The notes beneath the pieces were generated by a model. It was not told the origin of the DNA. It was given only the letters and a program-made list of their open reading frames with translations, and made no database searches. Shown in pieces: positions 34,683 to 42,213 of a stretch of DNA of 64,000 nt. The DNA lies in the NCBI GenBank assembly GCA_017410375.1, contig JAFQQW010000066.1, positions 1-64,000 of the forward strand. The letters run 5' to 3'. How positions within the stretch are numbered: position 1 is the stretch's first letter; the number at the start of each line of letters is the position of its first letter. Origin of the DNA: Clostridia bacterium (GTDB lineage Bacteria > Bacillota > Clostridia > RGIG6154). The translations under genes and the position numbers were made by a program.

Positions 34683-35453
34683 ATGTTAGAAAAATTATAC
34701 ACAACCAAAATGAGTGCCGGTAAAATTTCTTTGCAAAAACGGTTTACTAAAATCCGTTCACACCATGGAAAAGCAACCCATGTCATTGCTTTTACAGCGG
34801 CACTTCTCTTCCTGATTACCATGCTTTTTGCCACAGTCGCCATTGCTTCCGTCGTAAACGAAAAGAAAACGTTCTTTGTCAATGGGAAAGGATATGCCAT
34901 CAAACCTATCCTGATTGAAAATCAGTTAGAAGTGCATACCGACAGCTACTACGTTCCACTGCGCGATACCTTCGAAGCTCTCGGCTATGAGGTTTACTAT
35001 GATGTAGACAAAGCAAAATACAAAAAATTTATGGGCAGTTTCACATTTCCGCAGTATGATTCGGAACCATACGTTAAAAAACTGGATGATCCGCTAGTCA
35101 CCGAAGTTTTTCAAACACCGCAGTATTATTTAAAAGACTTTGTAAAAACCGATGTCGACAAGTACATATATGGTGCCACATACAGATTCAATCAACAAAT
35201 GCCGATTATTGAAATGGTAAAAGGAACTGAAGTGTGGGCATGTCAGGTCGGCAGCACAAGATATTGCCCGTTTATTCCTGCCGGTGCAGTTGTTCTGATA
35301 AATGGAAAAGCCTATATTCCGTTGCGAGCAGTTGCACATATTGTGGGTGGACAAGACAATGTAAAATGGAACAGCGAAAAAAGAGACACATATTTTGAAG
35401 GTGTTTTAACCTTTAACGAAAAAGAAAACACTGTAACAATTAATCTTGACTAA
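34683..35453 (+). CDS. Membrane-anchored copper-amine-oxidase-N-like domain protein
   Basis: A 256-residue protein. Residues 1-32 are basic and amphipathic (MLEKLYTTKMSAGK), 33-57 form one transmembrane helix, and the rest is outside. It contains two stretches typical of the copper amine oxidase N-terminal (stalk) domain, YVPLRDTFEALGYEV and YIPLRAVAHIVGG. Its first 57 residues resemble those of the next gene (TTKMS, RFTKIRS, then a hydrophobic helix) and look like the missing tail of the M56 sensor. It starts 10 bp after the M56 gene with AGGAGG. It probably senses the cell wall or a small ligand. Confidence 0.78.
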   Translation: MLEKLYTTKMSAGKISLQKRFTKIRSHHGKATHVIAFTAALLFLITMLFATVAIASVVNEKKTFFVNGKGYAIKPILIENQLEVHTDSYYVPLRDTFEALGYEVYYDVDKAKYKKFMGSFTFPQYDSEPYVKKLDDPLVTEVFQTPQYYLKDFVKTDVDKYIYGATYRFNQQMPIIEMVKGTEVWACQVGSTRYCPFIPAGAVVLINGKAYIPLRAVAHIVGGQDNVKWNSEKRDTYFEGVLTFNEKENTVTINLD

Positions 35454-35469
35454 GGAGGAATATACGGCT

Positions 35470-36492
35470 ATGTTGGAAAATATCTACACAACAAAAATGA
35501 GCACAAACAAAAAAGCATTACAAACTCGTTTTACAAAAATTCGCTCCAAAACAGGAAAGCTTTCTAAACTGATGGCATGTACCATTTCAATTGTCCTTAT
35601 TTTCTCGGTCATATTTGCAACCGTTGTTCTGGCATCCATAGAAACAACAAAAGGTGTCCCTGCCGAAGACGAACCTATAACACTTTACAGTAAAGGAAAT
35701 CGCATTGTACTGCAGAACAAGCCTTTTGTTCAAGACAATATAGTGTATCTTCCTCTACGGGAAACTTTTGAAAAGCTTGGCTTTTTTGACATTCCCGGCA
35801 ACACCTTAGAATGGAAGGATGGCGAAATTTTTATAACCGCCGCTGAAACAGCGGGACAAGCTCCGGTATATTACAGTTTAAAAATAAACAGCGAAGAAAT
35901 TGGTATTTCACATGAAAAAAACGCTCTGGTTCGTCTCAGTCTGCTTAATCTTGAACCAAGTGGTTCTGCTTTGCTGATTGGGCAGACGACTTATGTGCCT
36001 TACGATTTTATCGAATACATGCTTAACCGTGGATTAGGGGTGCGAAACCGACAATACCTCTTTGATTTTGTAATTACGGTAAATACCCCGGAAATTTCTG
36101 CAGCATTCCTTTCCCAGAGATTTATCTTGCCATGTGACGGCGAAATTTCTGCCACCTACGGTACACGCGTACATCCCATTACCGGAGAAACCAAAACCCA
36201 CAACGGCATCGATATTATTGCCCCGGACGGCACACCTGTCGTATCCACTATCTACGGCACAGTTACAACTGTCGGCTATGATGCTGAAAAAGGCAATTAT
36301 ATTATTGTTCAAAAGGATAATGTGCAAACCGCTTATCACCACCTTAAAGAAATCCAAGTTTCAACAGGTGATACCATTCAGCGCGGTCAAATCATCGGCA
36401 CGGTTGGAAGCACCGGTACTTCTGTCGGCTCATATCTGCACTTTGAAATCCAGATAAACGGAATATATTACGACCCGGAACACGTTTTATGA
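35470..36492 (+). CDS. Membrane-anchored CuAO-like / M23 peptidase-family protein with altered active site
   Basis: A 340-residue protein. The N-terminus (MLENIYTTKMS, RFTKIRS) and transmembrane helix (about 35-57) are paralogous to the preceding gene. A CuAO-N-like stretch (YLPLRETFEKLGFF) follows, then an M23 LytM-type domain (about 215-340). HNGID supplies the HxxxD zinc ligands and AYHHL a catalytic His. The usual HxH is YLH here (SYLHFEI), so one catalytic His is lost and the enzyme may be inactive or act as a peptidoglycan binder. The start at 35470 follows AAGGAGG, which overlaps the previous stop codon. Confidence 0.8.
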   Translation: MLENIYTTKMSTNKKALQTRFTKIRSKTGKLSKLMACTISIVLIFSVIFATVVLASIETTKGVPAEDEPITLYSKGNRIVLQNKPFVQDNIVYLPLRETFEKLGFFDIPGNTLEWKDGEIFITAAETAGQAPVYYSLKINSEEIGISHEKNALVRLSLLNLEPSGSALLIGQTTYVPYDFIEYMLNRGLGVRNRQYLFDFVITVNTPEISAAFLSQRFILPCDGEISATYGTRVHPITGETKTHNGIDIIAPDGTPVVSTIYGTVTTVGYDAEKGNYIIVQKDNVQTAYHHLKEIQVSTGDTIQRGQIIGTVGSTGTSVGSYLHFEIQINGIYYDPEHVL

Positions 36493-36659
36493 CAAATTCT
36501 ACTCGTAAACCGAAATCTTTTTTGGTGTGGGTGAACGACCGCGAGAAAATCATCTCAGTCAAATCAGTCCCGGAGGAAATTGCTAAAGGATATGTCAAAC
36601 AAGAAATGAGTATAGACACTTTAATGCAATTTATATCAAGCGGATATAAAATCGGATAA
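36489..36659 (+). CDS. 56-residue cytoplasmic protein of unknown function, coupled to the M23 gene
   Basis: ATG at 36489 overlaps the TGA of the M23 gene (ATGA). The product has 56 residues, is polar and charged, and has no transmembrane segment or signal. Its sequence (start MTNSTRKPKSFLVWV, end FISSGYKIG) is predicted as a short beta strand plus helices. It matches no family I can name. The tight overlap argues for translation. It ends 2 bp before the right direct repeat. Confidence 0.55.
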   Translation: MTNSTRKPKSFLVWVNDREKIISVKSVPEEIAKGYVKQEMSIDTLMQFISSGYKIG

Positions 36660-36661
36660 GC

Positions 36662-36741
36662 AAAGCACTGCAACAGGCTTTAAAAACAGACTACGATACA
36701 CTACTTAAATAAAAAATCGCAGAAATTTCTGCGATTTTTTA
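36662..36741 (+). repeat. 80-bp direct repeat, right copy, including a terminator
   Basis: See 33296-33375. It contains the same hairpin ATCGCAGAAA-TTTCTGCGAT with a T-run (about 36713-36741), which should terminate the cassette transcript. It also encodes the in-frame end KALQQALKTDYDTLLK. Confidence 0.85.
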
Positions 36742-36763
36742 ATGCTTCTCAAATCTCTTTTTC

Positions 36764-36792
36764 TTGCTAATTTGTTGGATTTGTGTTATAAT
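36764..36792 (+). promoter_or_regulatory. Promoter of the SLH-protein gene
   Basis: TTGCTA (36764-36769), 17-bp spacer, TATAAT (36787-36792), 29 bp before the start codon. Confidence 0.7.
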
Positions 36793-36820
36793 TTAAAAAA
36801 CACATCAGGGGGTTTATAAA

Positions 36821-37795
36821 ATGAAGAAAAGCATTTTTGCTTTTGTTATCAGCATAACATTGTTGTTTGCTTCTGTCACTTTAATCCACGCCGCAGGTAC
36901 ACCAAGTACCTGGGCTGTACAGGAAATAGAAGCTGCCACAAAGGACGGCTTAATTACAGACAGCATTTCGGCAAACTATCAGGCATACATCACCCGTGCG
37001 CAGTTCTGTGAGCTGGTTTTGAAAGCCTATGAAAAGCTGAGCAACACTTCTGCTGAGATTGGAGATGTGCATTTTAATGACACCGACAATCCCGAAATAT
37101 TAAAAGCCGCAAACCTTGGTATTGTTACAGGGCATGGTGACGGCAGTTTTGCACCCGATGAAAAAATTACGAGAGAGCAGATTGCAACCATGCTTTCCCG
37201 CATGATTGGCAAGGCTGTCCCTTCAGAAAAAACGACTTTCTTTGCGCCTGTCGGCTTTTCGGATTGGGAGCTTATCAGCGATTGGGCAGTTATTCCCTTA
37301 TGCTTTTTATACGACAAAGGCATCATGCAGGGCACGGGAAAAAACTGTATAAGTCCTAAAGCTAACACCACCTGCGAACAGGCGGTTTTACTTGTATACA
37401 GAACTGTCCGAAAATACACCAACACATCGGTTTCATACGACTACGACAGAATTCTTGCCGGCGACTTTTCGCAGTTTGCAGGCAGCTATGTGAATAAAAA
37501 CGGTGTCACCTTTGTTTTAACGGAAGCCGGAGCGGATTTCGAGCCGGAAAGGGATATTGCAATTTCTTCCAAAGCAGAATATATAACCAAGAATCCTGAC
37601 GGAAGCTACAGTTGGTCTATTATTTATTATGAAGATGGCCATTCGGTGGAATCGATTGCAGTGGTTCTTTACCCAATTGGCGTTGAGGTTAATAGCATTT
37701 ACGGAGAGCGTGTACCGACAGATACCAGCACACTCCGCTTATGGGCAGGGCATGATGGGGTGCTCGACAACAATTGGGTCATGTACAAGCAATAA
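36821..37795 (+). CDS. Secreted S-layer-homology domain protein
   Basis: A 324-residue exported protein. A signal peptide (1-25, ending IHAA) is followed by three SLH domains (about 25-75, 76-130, 135-205; for example ITRAQFCELVLKAYEKL and ITREQIATMLSRMIG). A C-terminal region (about 210-324) has no recognisable catalytic motif. It is probably held at the cell wall by secondary polymers. GGGGG precedes the ATG. It is monocistronic, with a terminator at 37839-37867. Confidence 0.88.
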   Translation: MKKSIFAFVISITLLFASVTLIHAAGTPSTWAVQEIEAATKDGLITDSISANYQAYITRAQFCELVLKAYEKLSNTSAEIGDVHFNDTDNPEILKAANLGIVTGHGDGSFAPDEKITREQIATMLSRMIGKAVPSEKTTFFAPVGFSDWELISDWAVIPLCFLYDKGIMQGTGKNCISPKANTTCEQAVLLVYRTVRKYTNTSVSYDYDRILAGDFSQFAGSYVNKNGVTFVLTEAGADFEPERDIAISSKAEYITKNPDGSYSWSIIYYEDGHSVESIAVVLYPIGVEVNSIYGERVPTDTSTLRLWAGHDGVLDNNWVMYKQ

Positions 37796-37838
37796 CATAC
37801 TCTTTTTCATTTTCAATCCAAGCAAAATGATAGCAAAA

Positions 37839-37867
37839 AGCGGTGTAGCCAACATGGTTACACCGCT
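37839..37867. terminator. Bidirectional terminator
   Basis: AGCGGTGTA and TACACCGCT arms with an 11-base loop and A/T runs on both sides. It lies between convergent genes. Confidence 0.8.
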
Positions 37868-37878
37868 AAAAATTTGTT

Positions 37879-38193
37879 TTATGCTTGTTCGTCGGGGAGG
37901 GCTTCGATATAAAAGCTCACGGGTCGAAAGCCGTCGTTGCAGGAAATCATGGCGGATTTCGGATTTTTCATCCAGCCGTCATAGAAATTCTCACCGCCGT
38001 GGGCAAGGGTCATCACAAAAGGCGACATGCTTTCCCAGGCGCTGTCACAAAGCCCCTCGGGCTTCTCCCAGCCGTTTGTAATGAAAGTTTGCCCTTCCTT
38101 TAAATCGCAGGCGTGCTCGATGGGATTTTCATACTTTTCGGACAAATCGGTATACTTTGCCATGCGCATAACCGTGATGCGGCATTTTTTCAT
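37879..38193 (-). CDS. TIGR04076-family small protein
   Basis: A 104-residue protein beginning MKKCRITVMRM. It has a conserved central ACDLKEGQTF and a C-terminal SCNDGFRPVSFYIE segment, the pattern of the TIGR04076 family, whose function is unknown. The ATG at 38193 follows GGAGGTGG; the frame is open upstream but without a binding site. Three cysteines are spaced along the protein (CRI, CDL, CND). It is divergent from structured RNA copy 2. Confidence 0.75.
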   Translation of the reverse strand: MKKCRITVMRMAKYTDLSEKYENPIEHACDLKEGQTFITNGWEKPEGLCDSAWESMSPFVMTLAHGGENFYDGWMKNPKSAMISCNDGFRPVSFYIEALPDEQA

Positions 38194-38256
38194 ACCGCCA
38201 CCTCCTTTTTCTCTTGTCATTATAACACACCCACCAGAGCTTTTCAAGTATAAATT

Positions 38257-38274
38257 AAAAGTGATATCACTTTT
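38257..38274. other. Perfect 18-bp palindrome before RNA copy 2
   Basis: AAAAGTGATATCACTTTT with no loop, directly before the TAGGGG start of RNA copy 2. RNA copy 1 has a different hairpin in the same place. It may be an operator, a leader hairpin, or a terminator of an upstream transcript. Confidence 0.55.
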
Positions 38275-38435
38275 TAGGGGATAGGAAAAAATGTTTGGAA
38301 TGGACGAACAGAGCCGATGCCTTAGCATCGGGACACCCAATGCTGTATATAGATACTGCGAGGGCTCGGTTCGTTTATAGCAAAAACGCATTTATCAAAA
38401 GAAAACACGCAATGTATTGCGTGTTTTCTTCATTT
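38275..38435 (+). ncRNA. Structured RNA candidate, copy 2
   Basis: Homologous to 21-188. The 5' and 3' blocks and the terminal hairpin (38399-38430) are nearly identical, while the middle has diverged but keeps pairing. The outer helix is GGACGAAC (38302-38309) with GTTCGTTT (38369-38376), extended by GAGCC (38311-38315) with GGCTC (38363-38367). The inner hairpin is CCGATGC-CTTA-GCATCGG (38314-38331). The sequence is non-coding on the plus strand. Its terminator also serves the convergent tspO gene. Confidence 0.7.
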
Positions 38436-38449
38436 TGTATCTTTCTTTA

Positions 38450-38935
38450 TCAGTTTAAAATCCAGATGGCAAGGGTTAAGTAGCCAGCAAAGGTAACCCA
38501 GACGGCATACGGAATCTGAAGCTTTGCTGCAACGGGCGAAACAAATTTATACGCTCTGATGGTGCGGATGATAAAGAATAACAGTCCCAGAAGCCAGATA
38601 AAGGCAAACAAAAACCACCGCAGATTAAAAAACACAATACTCCACCAGAAGTTGAAAAACAGGCTTATGCCATAAAACCACAGTCCGTCTGCCGCCTTTT
38701 GCTGATTACGGTTCTGATACTTCCACACAAGCGCCGCGCTGATTCCCATCAACACATACAAAATGCCCCACACAATGGGAAACAGCCAGCCCGGCGGTGA
38801 TAATGGCGGCATTTTTATTTCGCTGTAAATGTCCATGCTGTTTCGGGTAAAAAATGCCGAAAGACCGCCAATGACCAGCGGAATCAGTATAGAAACTCCA
38901 AAAATTTTAATGTTTTGCTTTAAACTGCTTTGCAT
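38450..38935 (-). CDS. tspO: TspO/MBR-family membrane protein
   Basis: A 161-residue, five-helix membrane protein. The family motif MPPLSPPGWLFPIVWGILY lies near residues 35-53, and WWSIVFFNLRW in helix 3 is also typical. Length equals that of characterised bacterial TspO (about 160). Members bind tetrapyrroles or cholesterol-like ligands. ATG at 38935 follows AAAGGGTG. The longer open frame upstream has no start signal. Confidence 0.92.
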   Translation of the reverse strand: MQSSLKQNIKIFGVSILIPLVIGGLSAFFTRNSMDIYSEIKMPPLSPPGWLFPIVWGILYVLMGISAALVWKYQNRNQQKAADGLWFYGISLFFNFWWSIVFFNLRWFLFAFIWLLGLLFFIIRTIRAYKFVSPVAAKLQIPYAVWVTFAGYLTLAIWILN

Positions 38936-39015
38936 ACATCGCACCCTTTCTTTTTCCGGTACTTTAGTGTATGCGCCCTCTCCTTCTTTTATGCAGTTTT
39001 CTCCCTTCCTCACAA

Positions 39016-39049
39016 AAAAGTGCTATCATGATATCATGATAGCACTTTT
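39016..39049. other. Perfect 34-bp palindrome between tspO and the GH42-like gene
   Basis: The arm AAAAGTGCTATCATGAT is followed at once by its exact reverse complement ending CACTTTT. It lies in the divergent promoter region, 18 bp before the -35 box of the GH42-like gene. The outer arms resemble those of the 38257-38274 palindrome. It could be a repressor operator for a dimer of dimers. Confidence 0.75.
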
Positions 39050-39066
39050 GTACGGCGTATTTTATC

Positions 39067-39095
39067 TTTACTTTTTGAATGTTCGATGATATAAT
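39067..39095 (+). promoter_or_regulatory. Promoter of the GH42-like gene
   Basis: TTTACT (39067-39072), 17-bp spacer, TATAAT (39090-39095), 25 bp before the start codon. Confidence 0.7.
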
Positions 39096-39120
39096 AACAG
39101 CAGAAAAGGGAGGCAGGAAC

Positions 39121-41208
39121 ATGAACTACATGGAAATTGTCAAAAACGAGCCGTTGTTCTGGACGCGTATCGGCTTGGGCGCAAACCCCGATTTACGCAA
39201 CGAAAAGGGCGAGATTACCTTTGCCGTTCCAAACAGTACATTTATCAATGCGGAGTGGTCTGCATTTTTAGCAGAGCATAAAGCATTTTTGGATATTGGC
39301 TGTAAATTGCATACCACCGTTATACACAGTGGCTGGGTTGGCGAAAATGCATACGATTATTCTGCGGTGGATAAAACGTTAAAAGCCGTTTTCAGCCTTG
39401 GCGAGGACGTGCTGTATCTGCCGAGAGTTGAACTGAATCCGCCTCTAGAGTGGCTTAAAGCCAACCCTGAAGAGGTTGCTTTGGCAGAATATGCAAACCG
39501 CGACCCCGAGCATGTGAGAGAGGTGTACAAAAGCTATCGTACCGCCCATGAAATCGCAAAGATACGAAGTGGCGGTTTTAACGAGCATGGCGTATATTTG
39601 CAAAGCTTTTTTTCGGATAAATGGATGCGGGATGCCGCAGAAGTGTTAAGACGGTTTGTGCGTTATTTAGAGGATTCGCCCTACGGCAAGCGCATTGTTG
39701 GTTACCAACTGGCGTTTGGTATGTGCGGCGAGCTTTGTAACTGGGGCGCCTGGAAGTCGTCCGAGCATTGGGGCGATTTCAGCAAGCCTGCCCAAAAGGC
39801 ATTCTTAAAATTCTGTATCGAAAAATACGGAAGTTTTGATGCGACAAAACAAGTGTATGGCGAAGCGGATTTAAATCCTGAAAACATCATTCCTTCTCCG
39901 AAGCAAAGAAGCGATACAACCGATTATTTCAGACAAAACAATAAACGTTCTGTCGATTTTTCCTTGTGTCTTTCAGACAAAGTTGCGCAAAATCTTTGTG
40001 ATTTTGCATCTGTTGCAAAACAGGAAGCAGACAAGCCCATAGGTGCATTTTACGGATATCTACTTACCAAATTCCCCACCGAAACGGGGCATGTAGGCAT
40101 TGAAAAGCTGATGCATTGCGATGCAATCGATTTCCTTTCGGCTCCTAAAATTTATTATCGGTGCGGTGCAGGACAGCCGGGCGGTTCGCAGGCAACCTCC
40201 ATGTCTGTGGCGCGCAAAAAAATCTGGCTGGACGAGCTGGATAATGATACCCATATTGCAAAAAGCTATCAGGAAGAATCCAATCACCCTAAAAATTTTT
40301 CCGAAACAAAAACCATTCTCTGGCGCGAGGTAGCACGAAATCTTTCGTGGCACAACCAGAATTTCTGGTGGATGGATCTGTATGGCGGTTGGTTTACCGA
40401 CTATGCGATTATGGGCGAAATTAAAAAAATAATCGCATTTAATCGGAAAATGCGTAAACTGCCTTATGAAAGCATCAGCGAAATTTTGTTTGTAACCGAT
40501 GAAAAGGCACTGGCGTATCAGTCCCCTGACGGTGTGTTTACCGGTTGCCGTGAGGTGGGCATTTTAAACGAAATGGGTGCGGAACTAAAGCTTTGCGGTG
40601 CACCGGTTGACGAATACCGTCTTTCGGATTTAAAGGATTTGCCCCTGAAACGCTATAAAATGATTGTGTTTGCCAATGCGTTTATGATAAGCGATGAACT
40701 GCGTGCAATCATTCAAAGTATACCCGAAACCACACTCTGTGTGTGGAATTATGCGGCAGGTATCCGCAGAGGAGAACACTTTGATTATGGACATATAGAA
40801 GAGCTGACGGGTATTGCGGTAAAACCTGTGCAGGACAAAGAAGCGTATCTTTCCAACGGCTACGGTGCAAAAACTAAGTGTCCGCCTCTTGAAATCGTAG
40901 GAGATGCAGAGGCTTTGGAAACTTATCCTGACGGTAAAATCAAGGTCGCAAAGAAAAACAACCATCTGCTTACCGTAGCACCCGGCTTTTATGCAACAGA
41001 TTTTTATACCCTTGCCCAAAAGCAAGGCTGTTATATGTACACAAGTGCAGGTTGTGCGGTATTTGCAGACAAGCGGTTTGTGGGCATTTTCCCGGGCGAA
41101 AACGGGGCAACCCTTTCAGACAGTTTCCGGGGCACGGATCTCCTTACACAAAACCCGATTCCCAAAAAGCTTGAACCCAAAGGCGTATATATTATAGAAT
41201 CTAACTGA
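39121..41208 (+). CDS. GH42-like beta-galactosidase-family glycoside hydrolase
   Basis: A 695-residue protein without signal peptide. The N-terminal TIM barrel (about 1-400) carries VGYQLAFGMCGELCNWG, where the Glu fits an acid/base position, and WLDELDNDTH, near the expected nucleophile position. A flavodoxin-like beta-galactosidase trimerisation region follows (about 410-600, with MIVFANAFMISDE), then a small beta domain. The pattern fits GH42 or a related clan GH-A family. ATG at 39121 follows GGGAGG. Substrate unknown; cytoplasmic galactoside or rhamnogalacturonan fragments are plausible. Confidence 0.75.
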   Translation: MNYMEIVKNEPLFWTRIGLGANPDLRNEKGEITFAVPNSTFINAEWSAFLAEHKAFLDIGCKLHTTVIHSGWVGENAYDYSAVDKTLKAVFSLGEDVLYLPRVELNPPLEWLKANPEEVALAEYANRDPEHVREVYKSYRTAHEIAKIRSGGFNEHGVYLQSFFSDKWMRDAAEVLRRFVRYLEDSPYGKRIVGYQLAFGMCGELCNWGAWKSSEHWGDFSKPAQKAFLKFCIEKYGSFDATKQVYGEADLNPENIIPSPKQRSDTTDYFRQNNKRSVDFSLCLSDKVAQNLCDFASVAKQEADKPIGAFYGYLLTKFPTETGHVGIEKLMHCDAIDFLSAPKIYYRCGAGQPGGSQATSMSVARKKIWLDELDNDTHIAKSYQEESNHPKNFSETKTILWREVARNLSWHNQNFWWMDLYGGWFTDYAIMGEIKKIIAFNRKMRKLPYESISEILFVTDEKALAYQSPDGVFTGCREVGILNEMGAELKLCGAPVDEYRLSDLKDLPLKRYKMIVFANAFMISDELRAIIQSIPETTLCVWNYAAGIRRGEHFDYGHIEELTGIAVKPVQDKEAYLSNGYGAKTKCPPLEIVGDAEALETYPDGKIKVAKKNNHLLTVAPGFYATDFYTLAQKQGCYMYTSAGCAVFADKRFVGIFPGENGATLSDSFRGTDLLTQNPIPKKLEPKGVYIIESN

Positions 41209-41212
41209 CAAT

Positions 41213-41245
41213 AAAGGGAATGTAAAAAAGTCCGGATCGCAAAAA
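41213..41245 (+). repeat. 34-nt repeat downstream of the GH42-like gene
   Basis: AAAGGGAATGTAAAAAA followed by GTCCGGATCGCAAAAA, starting 4 bp after the stop codon. It is the partner of 239-273. Here it leads straight into the GGGGCTGTAA terminator; at the other site the structured RNA lies between repeat and terminator. Confidence 0.7.
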
Positions 41246-41275
41246 AGGGGCTGTAAATTTATTACAGCCCCTTTT
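41243..41275. terminator. Bidirectional terminator of the GGGCTGTAA family
   Basis: AAAAGGGGCTGTAA, loop ATTTA, TTACAGCCCCTTTT. Its right edge overlaps the stop codon of the convergent transporter gene. Related hairpins occur at 1-22 and 60339-60374. Confidence 0.9.
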
Positions 41276-42131
41276 AAAATGGTAAAAACAGAACCAGCAT
41301 ACCGATAAATGCGATTGCAACTGACAGAACTTCTTTTTTGGACGGCTTGTTGTCGCCAAAGAAGCAAATTAAGGTGGACACAATCATCACACCGCCCGTA
41401 ACCATGGGATACTGCACAGAAGCATCCACATGTGTAAGGGCAATCACTAAAATCAAGTTTGCCACACGGTTTGTAATTCCGCTTAACGCGCTGATACCAA
41501 GTGTCGGCAAAGTCAGCTTTGGCAGCTCTGCCTTTCTTTTGGAGAAAAGCACCACCAGACCGGCTAACACAACCGTGAAAATACAGGACCAGATGGAATA
41601 GTCGGTGGCAGATGCCTTTGCAAGCTCTGCCGAGGCAAAAATCTTAGAGAGCACTCCCGACATACCGTTCAGCACAAAAACGCCAACGTAGTAAATCGTT
41701 CCGTTCTTTTTCTCGCCCTTTTCCACCGTAACAAGGAGCGCAACACAGATGATCACAAAGCAAATCACCTTTGCTCCGGTTAAAGGCTCACCGTAAAACA
41801 GAATCCCCTGCAAAAAAGGCAATGCCATACCGCCCAGCATAGAAAACAGCGAATAGAGCGAAAGGTTGATGCTCCCTAACGCCTTAAAACTGCAAAAGGA
41901 AAAAGCAAGGCTGTTAAGCGCCGTCAAAAACGCCATCAAAAGGGTAAACCCTGTGCACCCGAGGCTTAGCTTATTGATAATAAGAAGCGCAAGCAGGCTC
42001 ATAAACGAGCTGACTGCCGAAAATCGCATGGAAACCAGAAATCCCGAGCCCTGACGTTTGCGGTAGACATCCTGAAACGCAAAACAAGCGCCAAACATAA
42101 CAACTGAAAGTATGATCAATCCGTAATACAT
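41274..42131 (-). CDS. DMT-superfamily (EamA-like) transporter
   Basis: A 285-residue, ten-helix membrane protein with two EamA-type halves (about 1-135 and 150-285). The first contains SMLGGMALPFLQGILFYGEP, the second YPMVTGGVMIVSTLICFFGDNKPSK, the equivalent position of the duplicated fold. Drug/metabolite transporters export or import small metabolites; the substrate is unknown. Its promoter (42155-42182) closely resembles that of the neighbouring dehydrogenase gene. Confidence 0.85.
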   Translation of the reverse strand: MYYGLIILSVVMFGACFAFQDVYRKRQGSGFLVSMRFSAVSSFMSLLALLIINKLSLGCTGFTLLMAFLTALNSLAFSFCSFKALGSINLSLYSLFSMLGGMALPFLQGILFYGEPLTGAKVICFVIICVALLVTVEKGEKKNGTIYYVGVFVLNGMSGVLSKIFASAELAKASATDYSIWSCIFTVVLAGLVVLFSKRKAELPKLTLPTLGISALSGITNRVANLILVIALTHVDASVQYPMVTGGVMIVSTLICFFGDNKPSKKEVLSVAIAFIGMLVLFLPF

Positions 42132-42154
42132 AAAAATTCCTCCGTTTCCTCCTC

Positions 42155-42182
42155 AGTATAGCAGGTTTTACCAAAAATTCAA
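42155..42182 (-). promoter_or_regulatory. Promoter of the DMT transporter gene
   Basis: On the minus strand TTGAAT (42177-42182), 16-bp spacer, TATACT (42155-42160) within TGCTATACTGA. The same core is found at 43484-43511. Confidence 0.6.
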
Positions 42183-42213
42183 CAGAATATTTCCCTGTCT
42201 TTCTGCAAAAAAG

